From Raphanus sativus (Eukaryota; Streptophyta; Magnoliopsida; Brassicales; Brassicaceae), in NCBI RefSeq assembly GCF_000801105.2, contig NC_079519.1:9856668-9920667 (forward strand): a stretch of DNA of 64,000 nucleotides, given 5' to 3'. The position numbers and the translations under genes are program-made. The number at the start of each line of letters is the position of its first letter. Within the stretch, counting starts at the first letter, position 1. The notes under the pieces were generated by a model. It was not told the origin of the DNA. It saw only the letters and a program-made list of their open reading frames with translations, and searched no databases. Positions 12,564-23,779 of the stretch are shown here, piece after piece.

Positions 12564-13480
12564 TCTATATTATTAAATAGAAATATAATATTGAATTAGC
12601 CATAAGTTTTTCATCGTACTTACAATGACATAGTATTGAAGTATTAAGTAAATCTATATTTAAGGAGGTTTTGTTTTATCCTCATTTAAATAATAAATTC
12701 AAGTATTTAATGTATTTTCCTAATTTAAATAATAGATTTCTTTAATCGAGTCTTAACCAAAATAGATTCCTAATAAATTTGGTACATATTAATATTTTTT
12801 AATATTTATTAATAAGAAATAATTAAATAAAAATCACATATCAAAATAAATTTATATAACATATAAATAAAATATAAACCAATTTATTCATAAATTATTA
12901 GTATAACATTTTCATAATATAAGTCCAATTAGTTATAAATATTGAATTTATATATGCTGCACTGTAATATAATAGACAATTAAAATCATTAAATATAATT
13001 ATTCAAAGTAATAAATAAAATTGTTGTTTTCAAATGTTAAATTAACAATTATGTAATACATCTTAATTTACATATATATTATCATTAGTACAAAAAAAAA
13101 TTAAAGTGAAAGCAAATATTTATACGGTCACGGGACAAGCTATATAAATAAACGACAATAGCGCAAGATTATTTTCTTTAACAAATTTATTTTAATTCAA
13201 AATTTATTTATATATTTTATGTATTTATAAAGTTATTTTATTTGTTTTTAAGGGATACTAAGATTTTGGAATTAGAAAAAATTATGACCCATCTCTATAT
13301 TATTTTAGTTAAGAAATTTAAAATTTATATCAAAATATTGCATTAAACTTTTAATTTTAATTTTTATTATAACTACAAATATTAATTTTCAATATAAATT
13401 TATGTTTAAATACTAGAAATATATAATTTAGTATAAACAAAAAAATAAAAACCCGCCCGGTCGGGCGGGTCAAGGTCTAG
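12564..13480 (+). mobile_element. Non-autonomous Helitron
   Basis: Starts A|TCTATATTATTAAATAGAA and ends with a strong hairpin (CCCGCCCG GTC GGGCGGG region, about 13451-13470), then CTAG|T at 13477-13480. Length 917 bp, no ORF of note, no target duplication. Start and end motifs match the ATREP class of Brassicaceae Helitrons. Confidence 0.65.
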
Positions 13481-14482
13481 TATGCCATTAAAGGATTATA
13501 TAACTATTTTTGGAATTAAAATTAAATATTATTAGATTTTTTAATATAAACTCATAGATAACACATACACTTTATTGTTGATAAAAACATATAAAATTTA
13601 TTATCTTAATATATTAGTGTTTAGTTTTTTTTAAATATGTTTTCTAAAATTTAAAATTTTCTAATATGTGTTATCATAAAAGCTTATGTTTATGTTTTAC
13701 CAAATCAATGTTTGATTACATGTCGTATGAGAAACGTACAAAAAACAAGTTTGCAAAGAAAAAAATAAATATTTTAAATGTAACATTGGTGAATTTTTTT
13801 TACTTTTTGTTAATCATAATTTTGAAAAAATATATGTATGAAGCGACTTTGCTGATTTATTATATTCTCCATGATTTTAGGCTTAATCAATAATTTCCTT
13901 AAATATATTTTAATAATGAACAGTTTTAGAAATGTGATAATTACAATATTTTAGCTATACAAATATATGATATTATCTTGTTTTTATTATATAAAAATAC
14001 ATTATTTTAGCTATACAAATATTTGATATTATCTTGTTTTTATTATATAAAAATTCCATTTGATTTTAGGTGAGACAGTGACATTAATAATTAGTTTTAT
14101 TGAAATTTATATATTAGATAATAAATAATTTTCTTAAATATGATAATTATAATCTACACAACTATTTGATATTATTTTAATAATATTTATAAAAACATTT
14201 TTTTCTTATAAGTCACTAAAGGATTATATCTATATTTTTGGTATTAAAATTTTATATATTTTTGGAGTTCATTAATATAAACTCATAGATAACATTATAA
14301 AATTTATTGTGTTTATTTTTTTTTAAATATGTTTTCTAATAACCGCAAATTTTCTATATAAAAGCTTATGCTTATGTTCTACCAAATTAATAGTCGATTA
14401 TATATGTCATATGAGATACATACAAAAAAAAATTGAAAAGAAAAAAGATAACTATTTTAAAGCATAAGAGATCTCCTAAGCA
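13481..14482. other. AT-rich repeat debris, Helitron-like fragments
   Basis: No gene. A fragment near 13840-13890 (GAAGCGACTTTGCTGATTTATT..CTCCATGATTTTAGG) matches the Helitron 5' sequence seen at 6905 and 22256. A 53-bp unit (TTTTAGCTATACAAATAT..TTTTTATTATATAAAAA) is tandemly duplicated at about 13950-14055. Another stretch (13490-13680 versus 14210-14410) recurs imperfectly, with shared ATAACACATACACTTTATTG-like and GTTTTCTAA blocks. Confidence 0.45.
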
Positions 14483-14905
14483 ACCTCTCACTAGAAAAGT
14501 TCTTAAAAACTTCGACGTTCGGTGGCCGGTGGTTTACACCGCCTGTTACCAACCTTTCCTTTTGCTTTTTGATTTGTAAAATACTTTTTTTTTTTGAATG
14601 AATGTTAAATTCTTATTCAAAAAAACCCTTCCTACATTTTACAATGCTTCCTTTCAAATGAATAAAAACTTCAAAAGAACTTTTCTATACAAACTTCTAT
14701 ACTCATGTTACTAGTCTTGTGGAAAACCAGTATTGTAAACCCTCTTCCATTCTCCTATCACCCGTCCTTAGAATCGATGTGAATCTGTTTCTCACTCCCC
14801 TGTCTATCAATCTGATCATCTTCGTGGATGGCAACGCTACTTCCCCATGTCTCCTGTTGTTTCTCTCCAACCACAATCCATGGATCGTTGCCTGAAAGAT
14901 ATACC

Positions 14906-17900
14906 TTAAAGTGACGTCTTTATATCCCTTCTATCTGTTGAGATTATAGTCACTATGTACTGCCATTTATTTGTATACTCGTTCCCCATGATTCCTCTCA
15001 CCAACTTTTCCCAAACTTCTGCTGAGTATACACATTCGAAATACAAATGACTTCTTGTTTCTAATGGCTCATCACATAGAGAACAAGCAACATTTGCATT
15101 ACCACCCCATCTCATCATTCTTTCCCCTGTAGCAAGTCTATTTAGAACAGCAATCCAAGTAAGAAAAGCATACTTTGGAGTAGCATAAGAGAACCAAATA
15201 CCCTTGCTCCACTCCACCTTATCTCCTCGGTTTCTAAGCAGTTCCCACGTCAATTTAGATGAGAATTTGCTTTTGAAACTATTACTCTTCTGCTTCCAAA
15301 GACCAACATCATCATCTGTGGACGCCTTCTCTTTGTGTTTTATAATTTCATCTTCTATCAAGTTGAAAATCTGCTCTCTGTGCCTTCTTCTTCTATGCTT
15401 TATCATCGCATCTTCTACTGTCGCTTCACTTCTCAACCCCATATCAATAAACCCCCTCGGACCAATGATATCCATTAGACAGCCCAGTTCTGACCAAGAT
15501 TCATACCAAAAAGATGTTTGCTTCCCACTATTAACTTTCACCTTGTATAGATCTTTTGATTTTTCTCTATATTTCAGTATCTTTCCCCACATCCAAGATC
15601 CTGTTTGAGAATTTTCTCTTGCTGTCCAAAAAGAACCTTTGCGAATCAAGTAAGCTTGGATCCATTGGACCCATAGAGAGTTCTTTGCCGTGAGAATCCT
15701 CCAAACAAGCTTAAGGCAACTTACAGTGTTTACCTCCTTCAGTGGCCTTATGCCCAACCCCCCTTCACTCTTTGGATAACACACAGCCCCCCAAGCTACT
15801 TTTGCTTTGTTCGTATTCAGTTCTGGACCTGACCAGAGGAAAGCAGAGCAGAGCTTTTCAATTTCTCGAGGGCACGAAGCTGGAAGTCTGAAAGCCGCTA
15901 ACCAGAAATTTGCTAAACTCGTTATAACAGAATTTATTAGCTGTAATCTTCCCCCAAACGACAGAAATCTACTAGTCCAAGAGCTTATTCTTGGTCTGAT
16001 CTTTTCAATCAGAGGAAGGAAATCACCGACAGACATTCTTTTGGTCAAGAGTGGTAGACCCAGATACCTGACTGGAAGTGTAGCCTTTGCAAAAGGAAAC
16101 TCCCTGATATCTTCTTGTAATTGAGTAGAGGACCCCGCAACATACAAGGTAGTCTTCTCCAAGTTTATTTTCAGACCCGATATCTTCTCAAAGGTTTCAA
16201 AGACCTGTAAAATCCCTTCAGTGGATCTCTTTGAACCATCTGTAAACACCATGAGATCGTCTGCAAAGCACAAGTGAGTCAAGCTAATGTTCTTACACCG
16301 CGGATGATAGGCAATCTTTCTCTTCTCCGCTGCTTCATCAATCAGCTTTGAAAGAACATTCATACATATCACGAACAAATAAGGTGATAAGGAACACCCC
16401 TGTCTCAACCCTCTTTCACTTTGAAAGTAGCCTGCGAGTTCTCCATTGATTTGAATTGAGAAAGACGCTGTGCTGATACATAGATTGATCCAGTGAATGA
16501 ATTTTTCTGGAAATCCTAGAGCCTTCAAAGTGTTAAGCAGAAACGACCATTGAACAGAATCGAAGGCTTTTGAGATATCAATCTTCATACAACATCTAGA
16601 AGAGATCTCCTCCTTGTGGTAATCTTTAACCAACTCAGTAGCAAGCAATAGATTTTCCATTAGAAGTCGATCACTGATGAAAGCTGATTGATTCAAAGCA
16701 ATGAACTTCGGCAACACACTCTTCAATCTATTTGCCAGGATCTTTGAGATAGCTTTATACATAACATTGCAACACGAAATAGGACGGTAGTCCTTCATCT
16801 CTTCCGCAGTGTCTTTCTTTGGTCAAAGCTAGGATGGTAGAGTTTACCCCCTTCGGTAAGAATCCCTTCTCGAAAAACGACTGGATAGCCACTGTTACAT
16901 CTCCTCCAATAGTTCCCCAAGCAGCTCTGAAAAATTCACTTGTATATCCATCAGGACCCGGTGATTTATCCAGAGGCATACTAAAGATAACCTTCCTTAC
17001 TTCTTCTGCTGTTACCTCCTTCTGCAACTGAGCTTTCTCAACCTCACTGCAACTGAAATTTAGTAACTCTTGCAGTCTTTCCACAGAAACTCCTTCGAAC
17101 TCCTGAGGCTTATGAGTCAAGAAGTCAGAAAAGTATCTTTCTGCTTCTTTCTTTATATCCTCCCCAACAATTTTTGTACCATCCTGACCTCTTAACTCAT
17201 TTATAGCATTCCGAATATGTCTCAGCTTCACTGCATTATGAAACGCCTTCGTATTGTGATCTCCTACGTTTAACCAATGCAGTTTAGACCGTTGCTTGAA
17301 AAATTCTTCTTCTAAATCTGCAAGTCTCTGCCACCTTCTTAACGCTACCGTTTCATCTTTTATTGCAGCTTCTGTAGGATTCTCCATTGTTTCTTTCTGC
17401 TTCTCACAAAGAATCATATATGCTTCTTTAACTCTTCTTGGCAAATCACCTAACTTCTTCTTACTCAGCTCCCTTAACGGATATTTTAACGCCTTTAGCT
17501 TCTTTGCAAGTCGATACATAGCAGATGTGGACTAAAATAAAGGCTCTGATTCTTTCCAAAACTCCTCAACAAGCTTTGCAAACTCTGGCATCTTTCCAAT
17601 AACATTTGTGAATTTGAAAGGCCTTCTCTTCTGTTCCTCTTGTTTCATTATCTGAGTTCTACTTCTGAGATGATCCGAACAACCCCCTGATTCAAATATG
17701 CTATAAACATGTGCATATTTGTGTAGCCAGACATCATTCACTAGCACTCGATCAAGCTTCTTACAAATGAGACCAGATTCCCTTTTGTTACACCATGTGA
17801 ATAGTGGCCCTTGATAGCTGTTATCTGATAGGCAACAGTGTCTTGCTACTCTCTGAAAATCCCTCATACCTCCTAAAATGCTTGGATCAACCTCATAGCT

Positions 17901-18359
17901 CGAGTGTTCTCTACCTTCCAAAACTTCATTAAAATCACCCATGATAATCCATAGTTTATTTCTAAACATGGATGAATCATGGTGATTACACATATCCTCC
18001 CATAACTCCTTTCTTTCTTCCACCGTGTTTCTTGCATACACAAACGAACAAAAAAATTCTTCCTCCATATCTTTTAGCTTCACTGACACCGTTATGATCT
18101 GATCGCTTTTGAATACCGGTGATAGTCTAACACTCGGTTTCCAAACCACCCAAATCCTTCCCAACGCATTATGCTCATAATTCGACATGAACTCCCAGTC
18201 TCTAAACACCTCCGAAACAAGTTTTCCTGCTTTCCTTTCTTTAACTCTAGTTTCCAGCAAACTCCCAAAACTCAAATCACTACTCTGCCACCACCTACTC
18301 ATTACAGAATGCTTTGTGGGCTTGTTGAACCCTCTCACATTCCATGAGAAGCTGGCCAT
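14906..18359 (-). pseudogene. LINE ORF2: endonuclease/reverse transcriptase, two lesions
   Basis: The frame encodes an APE-type endonuclease (18359-17535): WNVRGFN at the start, LLETRVK, GDFN and SDH motifs. A single TAG at 17532-17534 interrupts it, and the same frame then resumes. The reverse transcriptase follows, but a frameshift near 16825 (just after VNSTILAL, before the KDYRPIS motif) moves the rest to another frame (16798-14906). That frame keeps DISKAFDSV, RGLRQGCSLSPYLF, the FADD catalytic box and a C-terminal zf-RVT domain (CSLCDEPLETRSHLYFEC). The shift is consistent with loss of two bases. Apart from these two lesions every expected block is present, so inactivation looks recent. 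Confidence 0.9.
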
Positions 18360-19612
18360 TAATTAAGATTTTTTCGAGTACCTTTCCTACTCTTGTTGCT
18401 TGGCCCAGGGACCTTTGCATCTTGAGTAGCCTCTGAAGGAATTTTATGTCTCGTCTTGGATTCTCTTGGCAAAATTTGTCTTTGAGTTTTGCTTGCTTCC
18501 TTTTCCTCTTCGTATAATTGGATCACAGCTTCTTCTATGCATCCAATCTCTTTCTGAACTACCTCAACCTCATGTGTTTCCTCTTCCTTCTTCTCTTCAT
18601 CAGTCTCCTTACTCTCTTCCTCATCTATACTTAGAGCCGAGTACCTTGATGGTGTGATAATTCTCACCTCTCCGTATTTCAAACTCTGATTTTGTTTACC
18701 AGAACTTCTTCTTATCCTTCCTGGTGTTAACCATTCCTCCACAATCTGCCCCTCTTCCTTATCTCCCTCAATTTCCACAGATTTCTGCTCAATCTCTTTT
18801 TCTTTTTTGTTACTCTCCTGCACTTTTTCCTCCACCTCTTTACTTTCCTCCTTTTTCTTTTCTACCATCTCTTTTTCTTTTAATCCACATCTTGCTACCG
18901 TGTGTCCCCATTTACCACATCCACTGCATTTGTTAGGTAACCATGGATATTTGAACTCAACTGTGACTTCTTCTCCATTTATTTTGTAATCAATCTCCTG
19001 CAGCAGAGGCTTTGAGAGATCTGCTTTGACACAGATCTTTGCAATCTCAAAGTTTGTACAGGCTATTGTTTCCGGATGTAAATAATCAGGAGTACCAGCT
19101 GCGCTTGCTATGAAACTCAGACCCTCCCACGAGTACATACTCATCGGAACCTTCTTCAAAAACACCCATAACGGAGTAAGCTTGTTTTCTCCATCTTCAA
19201 TCGGAGACCACTTTGAAGCTACCATCGGAATCCCTGCTATATTCCACATACCTCTTCGAATCACTTTGTCCCTCATCTTAGCATTTGGAACTCTTACCCT
19301 CATCGTAGTCGAATCCATTTCAAATACATCCAGTTTCTGATCCTTTTCTCCAAACGCCCAAATTTTGTTTAAGATCACGTGTACCTTCGCTACATGAGGT
19401 GCCGTCTCTAAGAACTTGATGATCACAAAATCATCCCATAATAGATTTGCCTTTTCCACGATCTCTGCTGGAACCGTCACAGATTGCTTCCCTTCCGAAA
19501 CTGAGATATCGAAATCGTACTTTTTCAGAACCTTTTCTTCCTTCGTCACCTCAGCCCACGATTTCTTCAATACGATCGGAGGAGGATCTTCCTGAACCTC
19601 CCGAGAACCCAT
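18359..19612 (-). CDS. LINE ORF1: DUF4283/zinc-knuckle RNA-binding protein
   Basis: Open frame of 417 residues. Residues ~35-215 match the plant LINE DUF4283 region (WDDFVIIKFLE, FKYPWLP at its end). A CCHC zinc knuckle of form CX2CX4HX4C follows at residues 229-242. The C-terminal ~170 residues are highly charged (runs of K/E, likely coiled coil) and end in a basic tail. ORF1 proteins of plant L1-like elements bind element RNA to form the RNP for target-primed reverse transcription. Its TAA stop overlaps the ATG of ORF2 as TAATG (18357-18361), a layout suited to termination-reinitiation. Confidence 0.9.
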   Translation of the reverse strand: MGSREVQEDPPPIVLKKSWAEVTKEEKVLKKYDFDISVSEGKQSVTVPAEIVEKANLLWDDFVIIKFLETAPHVAKVHVILNKIWAFGEKDQKLDVFEMDSTTMRVRVPNAKMRDKVIRRGMWNIAGIPMVASKWSPIEDGENKLTPLWVFLKKVPMSMYSWEGLSFIASAAGTPDYLHPETIACTNFEIAKICVKADLSKPLLQEIDYKINGEEVTVEFKYPWLPNKCSGCGKWGHTVARCGLKEKEMVEKKKEESKEVEEKVQESNKKEKEIEQKSVEIEGDKEEGQIVEEWLTPGRIRRSSGKQNQSLKYGEVRIITPSRYSALSIDEEESKETDEEKKEEETHEVEVVQKEIGCIEEAVIQLYEEEKEASKTQRQILPRESKTRHKIPSEATQDAKVPGPSNKSRKGTRKNLN

Positions 19613-20505
19613 CCTTCCGCCGTGGGAACCGCCGGAATCGAATGATCAAGAATCCCCAATATCGCCTTCGCTATCGCCTTTTTCGCCTTAGTCAAAACGG
19701 AGCGTTATTATTCTAGAGCTTCATTTGTAAAATACTTTCGATCTTACGATTGACTTTATGTTTCCGGTAGCGGACTTTCCTCTTCGCATGGCGATTTTGG
19801 TGTGTTAAGTTGTTCTCACCTTTCACGGTTCTTCATCTCTATCCCTCAAACTTCTGATTGAATACCATGTTAATCGTCTCAACTGAACATCCTTCCATGA
19901 GAGTCAGTCTTTACCGTATCATATAACCACTTGGTGTTTTAAGGTAAAGCTTCTTTGTCGAAGGATGATTGAGTTTTATGGGTCTCTGAAGTCTTTTTGA
20001 AGAAGATTTAGTAGAGTTGGCGTTTGTTAACGGTCCAACAAAAAGTCATTCTTCAACCGACGGAAGCTTCCCCCGGTTTCAATCAGCGATGAATCATGGT
20101 CTCTTTGATCGAGTGAGTTGAGGTTCGAGTGAAAGGTGTTCGGGCATCGGCGTTTTACACATGTTATGAGGCGGAGATTCTTTTGAACAACATCTCCTTG
20201 AAATGGAGTAAAGAATTCGAGAAACATTGCAGAGAAGGTTCAGCGGTGAAACGGTGGTGAAACGGCAAGACGTGACCGTAACAGTCGCTAACCGCAAGTG
20301 AAACACATGTCGAAGCTGTCTCCCAATCATGGAAGGATGGATGAACACGTGTACCTGAAGGTTCTCGATTTCTATTAGATAAATAGACTGTAATTTGAAT
20401 TTCTATGGGCTTAAATTTGTAAAAATCGATGCCTATTGTAACTGGTCCGTTGGGCATGGTTTTAATAAAACCAAAAGTTGACAAAAAAAAAAGATCTCCT
20501 AAGCA

Positions 20506-20702
20506 TTTTGAAAACACCGGTGGAATTTTTTTTTTTTTTAAATCATATTTATATTGAAATAATATTTTTCAATTATAAAATCTAAAAAATTAAGATAAAA
20601 ACATTTTATAATTAAATATTAACTATACAGTAATGTTTCTATAAAGATATGTTTAATCTTTTTTTTAGTTTGGAGTGTTTTATAAATTTACACTCAGTAA
20701 TA

Positions 20703-20741
<39 letters not shown>

Positions 20742-21290
20742 ATGAAAAATTGTCATATAAATAATTTGATGTATGATTTAAACTTTTTGAGAACATTTAA
20801 ATTAATAAATATAAACAAATAAATATTTGTAAAATGATTATGTCCGTATTTGCGGACAAAACACCTAATTTAAAATTAAATAAATATAAACAATGCAACT
20901 TTTAATATACACATAAAATTATAGATATTGAAAATGCATAAGAATATCTTGTAAGTAAAAGCGTTTTTTCTTGGTAAATCAAGAAACCAATTAAATTGTA
21001 TATTTGTTAACAAGATCTGTTGAACAAAAAAAAAAAGTTAACAAGATCTAATTTGCCGAAATTTGTCAAAAAACAAAAAAGATCCAATTTGCCGAAAGCG
21101 TGTCTTTTAGGATAGCCACGATTCTTTGATGGCTTCGAAATATCTGAAGCCTACAATGTTCACCAGCGTTGATTGATACTAAGTTATTAGAATACCCTCG
21201 GAAAATTAAAAGTGTATTTTGCTTTTCAAGGGTAGAATCGGAGTAGTCAGTTTTTCTGGAGATGTAAACCCTAATCTGTCTCACCTTGGA
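20506..21290. other. AT-rich region with Helitron 3' end and two adjacent micro-insertions
   Basis: Contains an (AT)n tract at about 20706-20740. At about 20843-20868 there is a Helitron-type 3' end (TCCG TATTT GCGGA hairpin then CTAA|T) whose 5' end is not clear. From 21006 to 21097 two tail-only insertions lie back to back. From about 21100 the sequence becomes less AT-rich and is probably the promoter of the NYN gene. Confidence 0.45.
21006..21097 (+). repeat. Two back-to-back A-tail micro-insertions with target duplications
   Basis: GTTAACAAGATCT is repeated at 21006-21018 and 21037-21049 around an 18-nt insert ending in eleven A. The second copy overlaps the start of another duplicated block: GATCTAATTTGCCGAAA at 21045-21061 and the same with one change at 21081-21097, around a 19-nt insert (TTTGTC then A-rich). 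Both have the form expected of extremely truncated LINE-driven insertions into A/T-rich sites. Confidence 0.6.
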
Positions 21291-21303
21291 ATGCTATAAA
21301 AAC
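21266..21303 (+). promoter_or_regulatory. telo-box and TATA box of the NYN gene
   Basis: AAACCCTAA, the plant telo-box (known in promoters of translation and cell-cycle genes), lies at 21266-21274. A TATA-type CTATAAAAAC follows at 21294-21303, some 55 nt before the ATG. Spacing is short but plausible for a compact plant promoter. Confidence 0.45.
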
Positions 21304-21358
21304 CAACCTTTACCTTTCGTTTAATAGATTCGGTCCCGTAATCTAAAACTCTCTAATA

Positions 21359-22200
21359 ATGTCGGGTTATCCCTTACCCCTGAACCCATTCCCCGGCTTT
21401 TTCGCGGGTAAGTTGTCTCAATCTCTTTTTCTTTGGTTTGTTATTCAAATGTTTAGATCTGGGATAGATAATCTGCTTTGTTATATTAGAATTTTCAAAG
21501 GATCTGATGATGTTTTTGACTGGTTAAAACGAAATAGAGAGTAGATCTGATTCAGTGTTCAGCAGATTGGAATTTAGGGTCATAGGAGTAACTGAATGGG
21601 TCTAATGTAATATTATAATGACGATTTGTAGTTTTCGGTCATGTGTTGTTCCTTTCTTTTTTTTTTTTTTTTTTTTTTGGTAACTGCGTGTGTGTTTTCT
21701 TTTATGCTTGAAACCTTTCAGTTGCTCGGACTGGCATCTTCTGGGATATAGACCAATTCAAGATTGATGCTCAGAGCAATGCTTATTCCACTGCGCAGAA
21801 CATCAGAAGGACGCTTTCTGTGGCTGGTCATCTTGGTAAAGTTGAGATCATGGCTTATGGCGTTGATGATGGTCATGACTTCAAGGAGGAAGCTAAGTTC
21901 ACTTCCTTTCCAGCAGGTTGATAAGTTTGTCCCTATAAACTCTCTGTTATTTATACATATAATGGTTGAATTGGCTATGTTCAGTCCTTTTCTCTATTAT
22001 TTATACATATATTGGTTTGTTCAGGAGCTGACACTGATCGGCACACCAAGATGCTCGAAGACATTCGTGTCTGGTCATCTAATAGTCCCAGTCCATCAAA
22101 CCTGTTCCTTATCATGGGAGACTCCGCAGTTGATTTCAAACCCGTTATTGAATCTCTGGTGAGCTCGAGACATTACAAGATTCACTATGTCAAACCATAG
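21359..22200 (+). CDS. Small NYN-domain protein (PIN-like putative nuclease)
   Basis: Three coding exons, 21359-21407, 21722-21916 and 22025-22200, all with GT..AG introns and consistent phase, give 139 residues. The protein is essentially one NYN domain: RTGIFWDIDQ (residues 19-28, D25 and D27), GKVEIMAYG, and LIMGDSAVDF (D114, D118). These are the acidic residues that form the metal site in the family. Arabidopsis has many such genes annotated as putative endonuclease or glycosyl hydrolase; some related proteins (limkain-b1/MARF1 type) act on RNA. The usual WDIDN reads WDIDQ here. I know of no NYN gene at this spot in Arabidopsis, so it may have been transposed in. Function beyond a nuclease-like fold is not known. 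Confidence 0.78.
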
Positions 22201-22255
22201 TTTCCTGAAGTCCCATAACGAATTCAGGAAAGAGAATCTACTACTAGTCTATCTA

Positions 22256-23552
22256 TCTATACTATTATTTATGAAGTGATTTTGATGATTTGTCATATTC
22301 TCCATGATTTTAGCTATTTTCTTATTTGTCATATTCTTATTAATTTTTAGATTAAATCATCAATTTATTAATTAATATAATATATATATATATATATATT
22401 TCAAACTTTCTAATTAATTTATTAATTTAAATAATATAAGTATCTCGAAATTTCTAATTGTAATTATGATTATAATTATTTTTACTTTCATAAGATTCTT
22501 ATTAGTATTTTTAGCTTAAATCATTAATTTATTAATTCAAATAATATAACTATCTCAAACTTTTTTATTGGAACTAAAATTAAAACTATAATTATTTTAA
22601 ACAAGTTAGGACCAATTCATATTCCATATGATGTAAGATGTTTTAAACTCTGTAGTTTTATTTTTCTCATTCATTCCAAGTTGTTTCGATTATAGTTTTT
22701 GACATCTATATTTATATGTACTTTTGATATCTATATTTATATGGAGCTCTATGTTTTTCTTATTTTTTTGAGTTTGAAAGACTAAGAGCAAATCAATTTT
22801 GTTACATGGAGTTTGGAATTATGAATTAGGTATTATGAATTACTTTGGTAGTTATTTCACGTGTATGTTTTATTACTGTTTAATCTATAAGAAAAATATG
22901 GCGTTGATATTAAGTTTAGAGAGTTGCTTATGTAATTATGTTATGAACATGTGTTTAATGGTTTAATTTCTAAAACGCCTAAAGTAGATATATTTTTAAT
23001 GAATAGTTAGATTTATTATTATATATAATTAACCATAAATTAACTTTAATAATAAAACTATCATTATCTATTTTTTTTTATTAAAAGTAAACTTATGAAA
23101 TATTAAAATAAGTCGATGTATATATTGATCAAGTAAACCAATGAAATATTGTCATTATCTCAGTTGTTTTTTTAAAAGTTTTTTCTAAATTATCATTGAA
23201 CTTTAGTTTATATATACTTTTTATTTATTTTGTTCTCATTTTGTGTGTTATATTGTTTTTTTGGTAATTTAATACTTGTTTCTGGTTCAAAAATACAAAG
23301 TAGATTAAGAGAGACCAAAAGTTCACATTCTTGATTTATCTTATTGTGTGAAATATTTTCGATATGTACTTATGATCTTATTGTCTCATAGTTTTACAGC
23401 ATTTTTTTTGTGTTAAGAAGACGTAGACCAAAAAAAAAAAACTAAATAGAATAAGAATATAAAAAATAAGTTATCATGATATTTAAGTCATAATATATAT
23501 ATTAATAATTATTAGTAAAATGATTATGTCCGTATGTGCAGACAACACCTAA
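22256..23552 (+). mobile_element. Non-autonomous Helitron just after the NYN gene
   Basis: Starts A|TCTATACTATTATTTATGAAGTGATTTTG at 22256 and ends with a degraded hairpin (GTCCG..CAGAC) and CTAA|T at 23549-23552. The same 3' end motif appears at 20843-20868. No ORF of note. It lies 56 bp beyond the NYN stop codon, so it probably supplies the 3' UTR or poly(A) site of that gene. Confidence 0.55.
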
Positions 23553-23779
23553 TGTTATTTAAATAGATAATTCTTCAAAGAAGAGTGACCACATCTAATT
23601 CTTTTGATAATATCAACACAAGTATTTTATGTCTCTAATTAGATCATTAAGAAAAGAAAATTTTGACCAATTGAATTTTTCTTTTCGTATAAAAAGAAGA
23701 TGATGTCAGCAAGTACAAAAAAGTGGGTTTGCTATTATATATAGACTGCATGGATCTCACACGCTAAATATTTTTTCAG

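Larger units (their letters stand above)
14588..19722 (-). mobile_element. L1-type LINE, nearly full length, with 16-bp target duplication
   Basis: Minus-strand non-LTR retrotransposon of about 5.1 kb. ATTTGTAAAATACTTT occurs at 14572-14587 and 19723-19738, the two copies bracketing the element. A poly(A) tail (11 T on the plus strand, 14585-14595) sits at the 3' end next to the target copy. It carries ORF1 (18359-19612) and ORF2 (14906-18359), with a 5' leader of only about 110 bp and a 3' UTR of about 310 bp. ORF1 is open, while ORF2 has one in-frame stop and one frameshift, so this copy is recently dead. It inserted into the Sadhu-like retroposon. Confidence 0.92.
14483..20491 (+). mobile_element. 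Sadhu-like poly(A) retroposon split by a LINE
   Basis: AGATCTCCTAAGCA is repeated exactly at 14469-14482 and 20492-20505. The right copy is preceded by a run of about ten A, so the span is a plus-strand retroposon with target duplication. Removing the LINE at 14588-19722 and one target copy leaves about 0.86 kb (14483-14587 plus 19739-20491) with no open frame, ending GTTGAC followed by A's. Size, poly(A) tail, long target duplication and absence of coding sequence resemble the Sadhu retroposons described in Arabidopsis. Family membership is an inference; an alternative is a processed copy of an unknown RNA. Confidence 0.55.

Noticed and set aside
15204..16124. Plus-strand ORFs of 134 and 105 codons opposite the LINE reverse transcriptase
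   Set aside because: They are mirror frames of ORF2; the coding motifs are on the minus strand.
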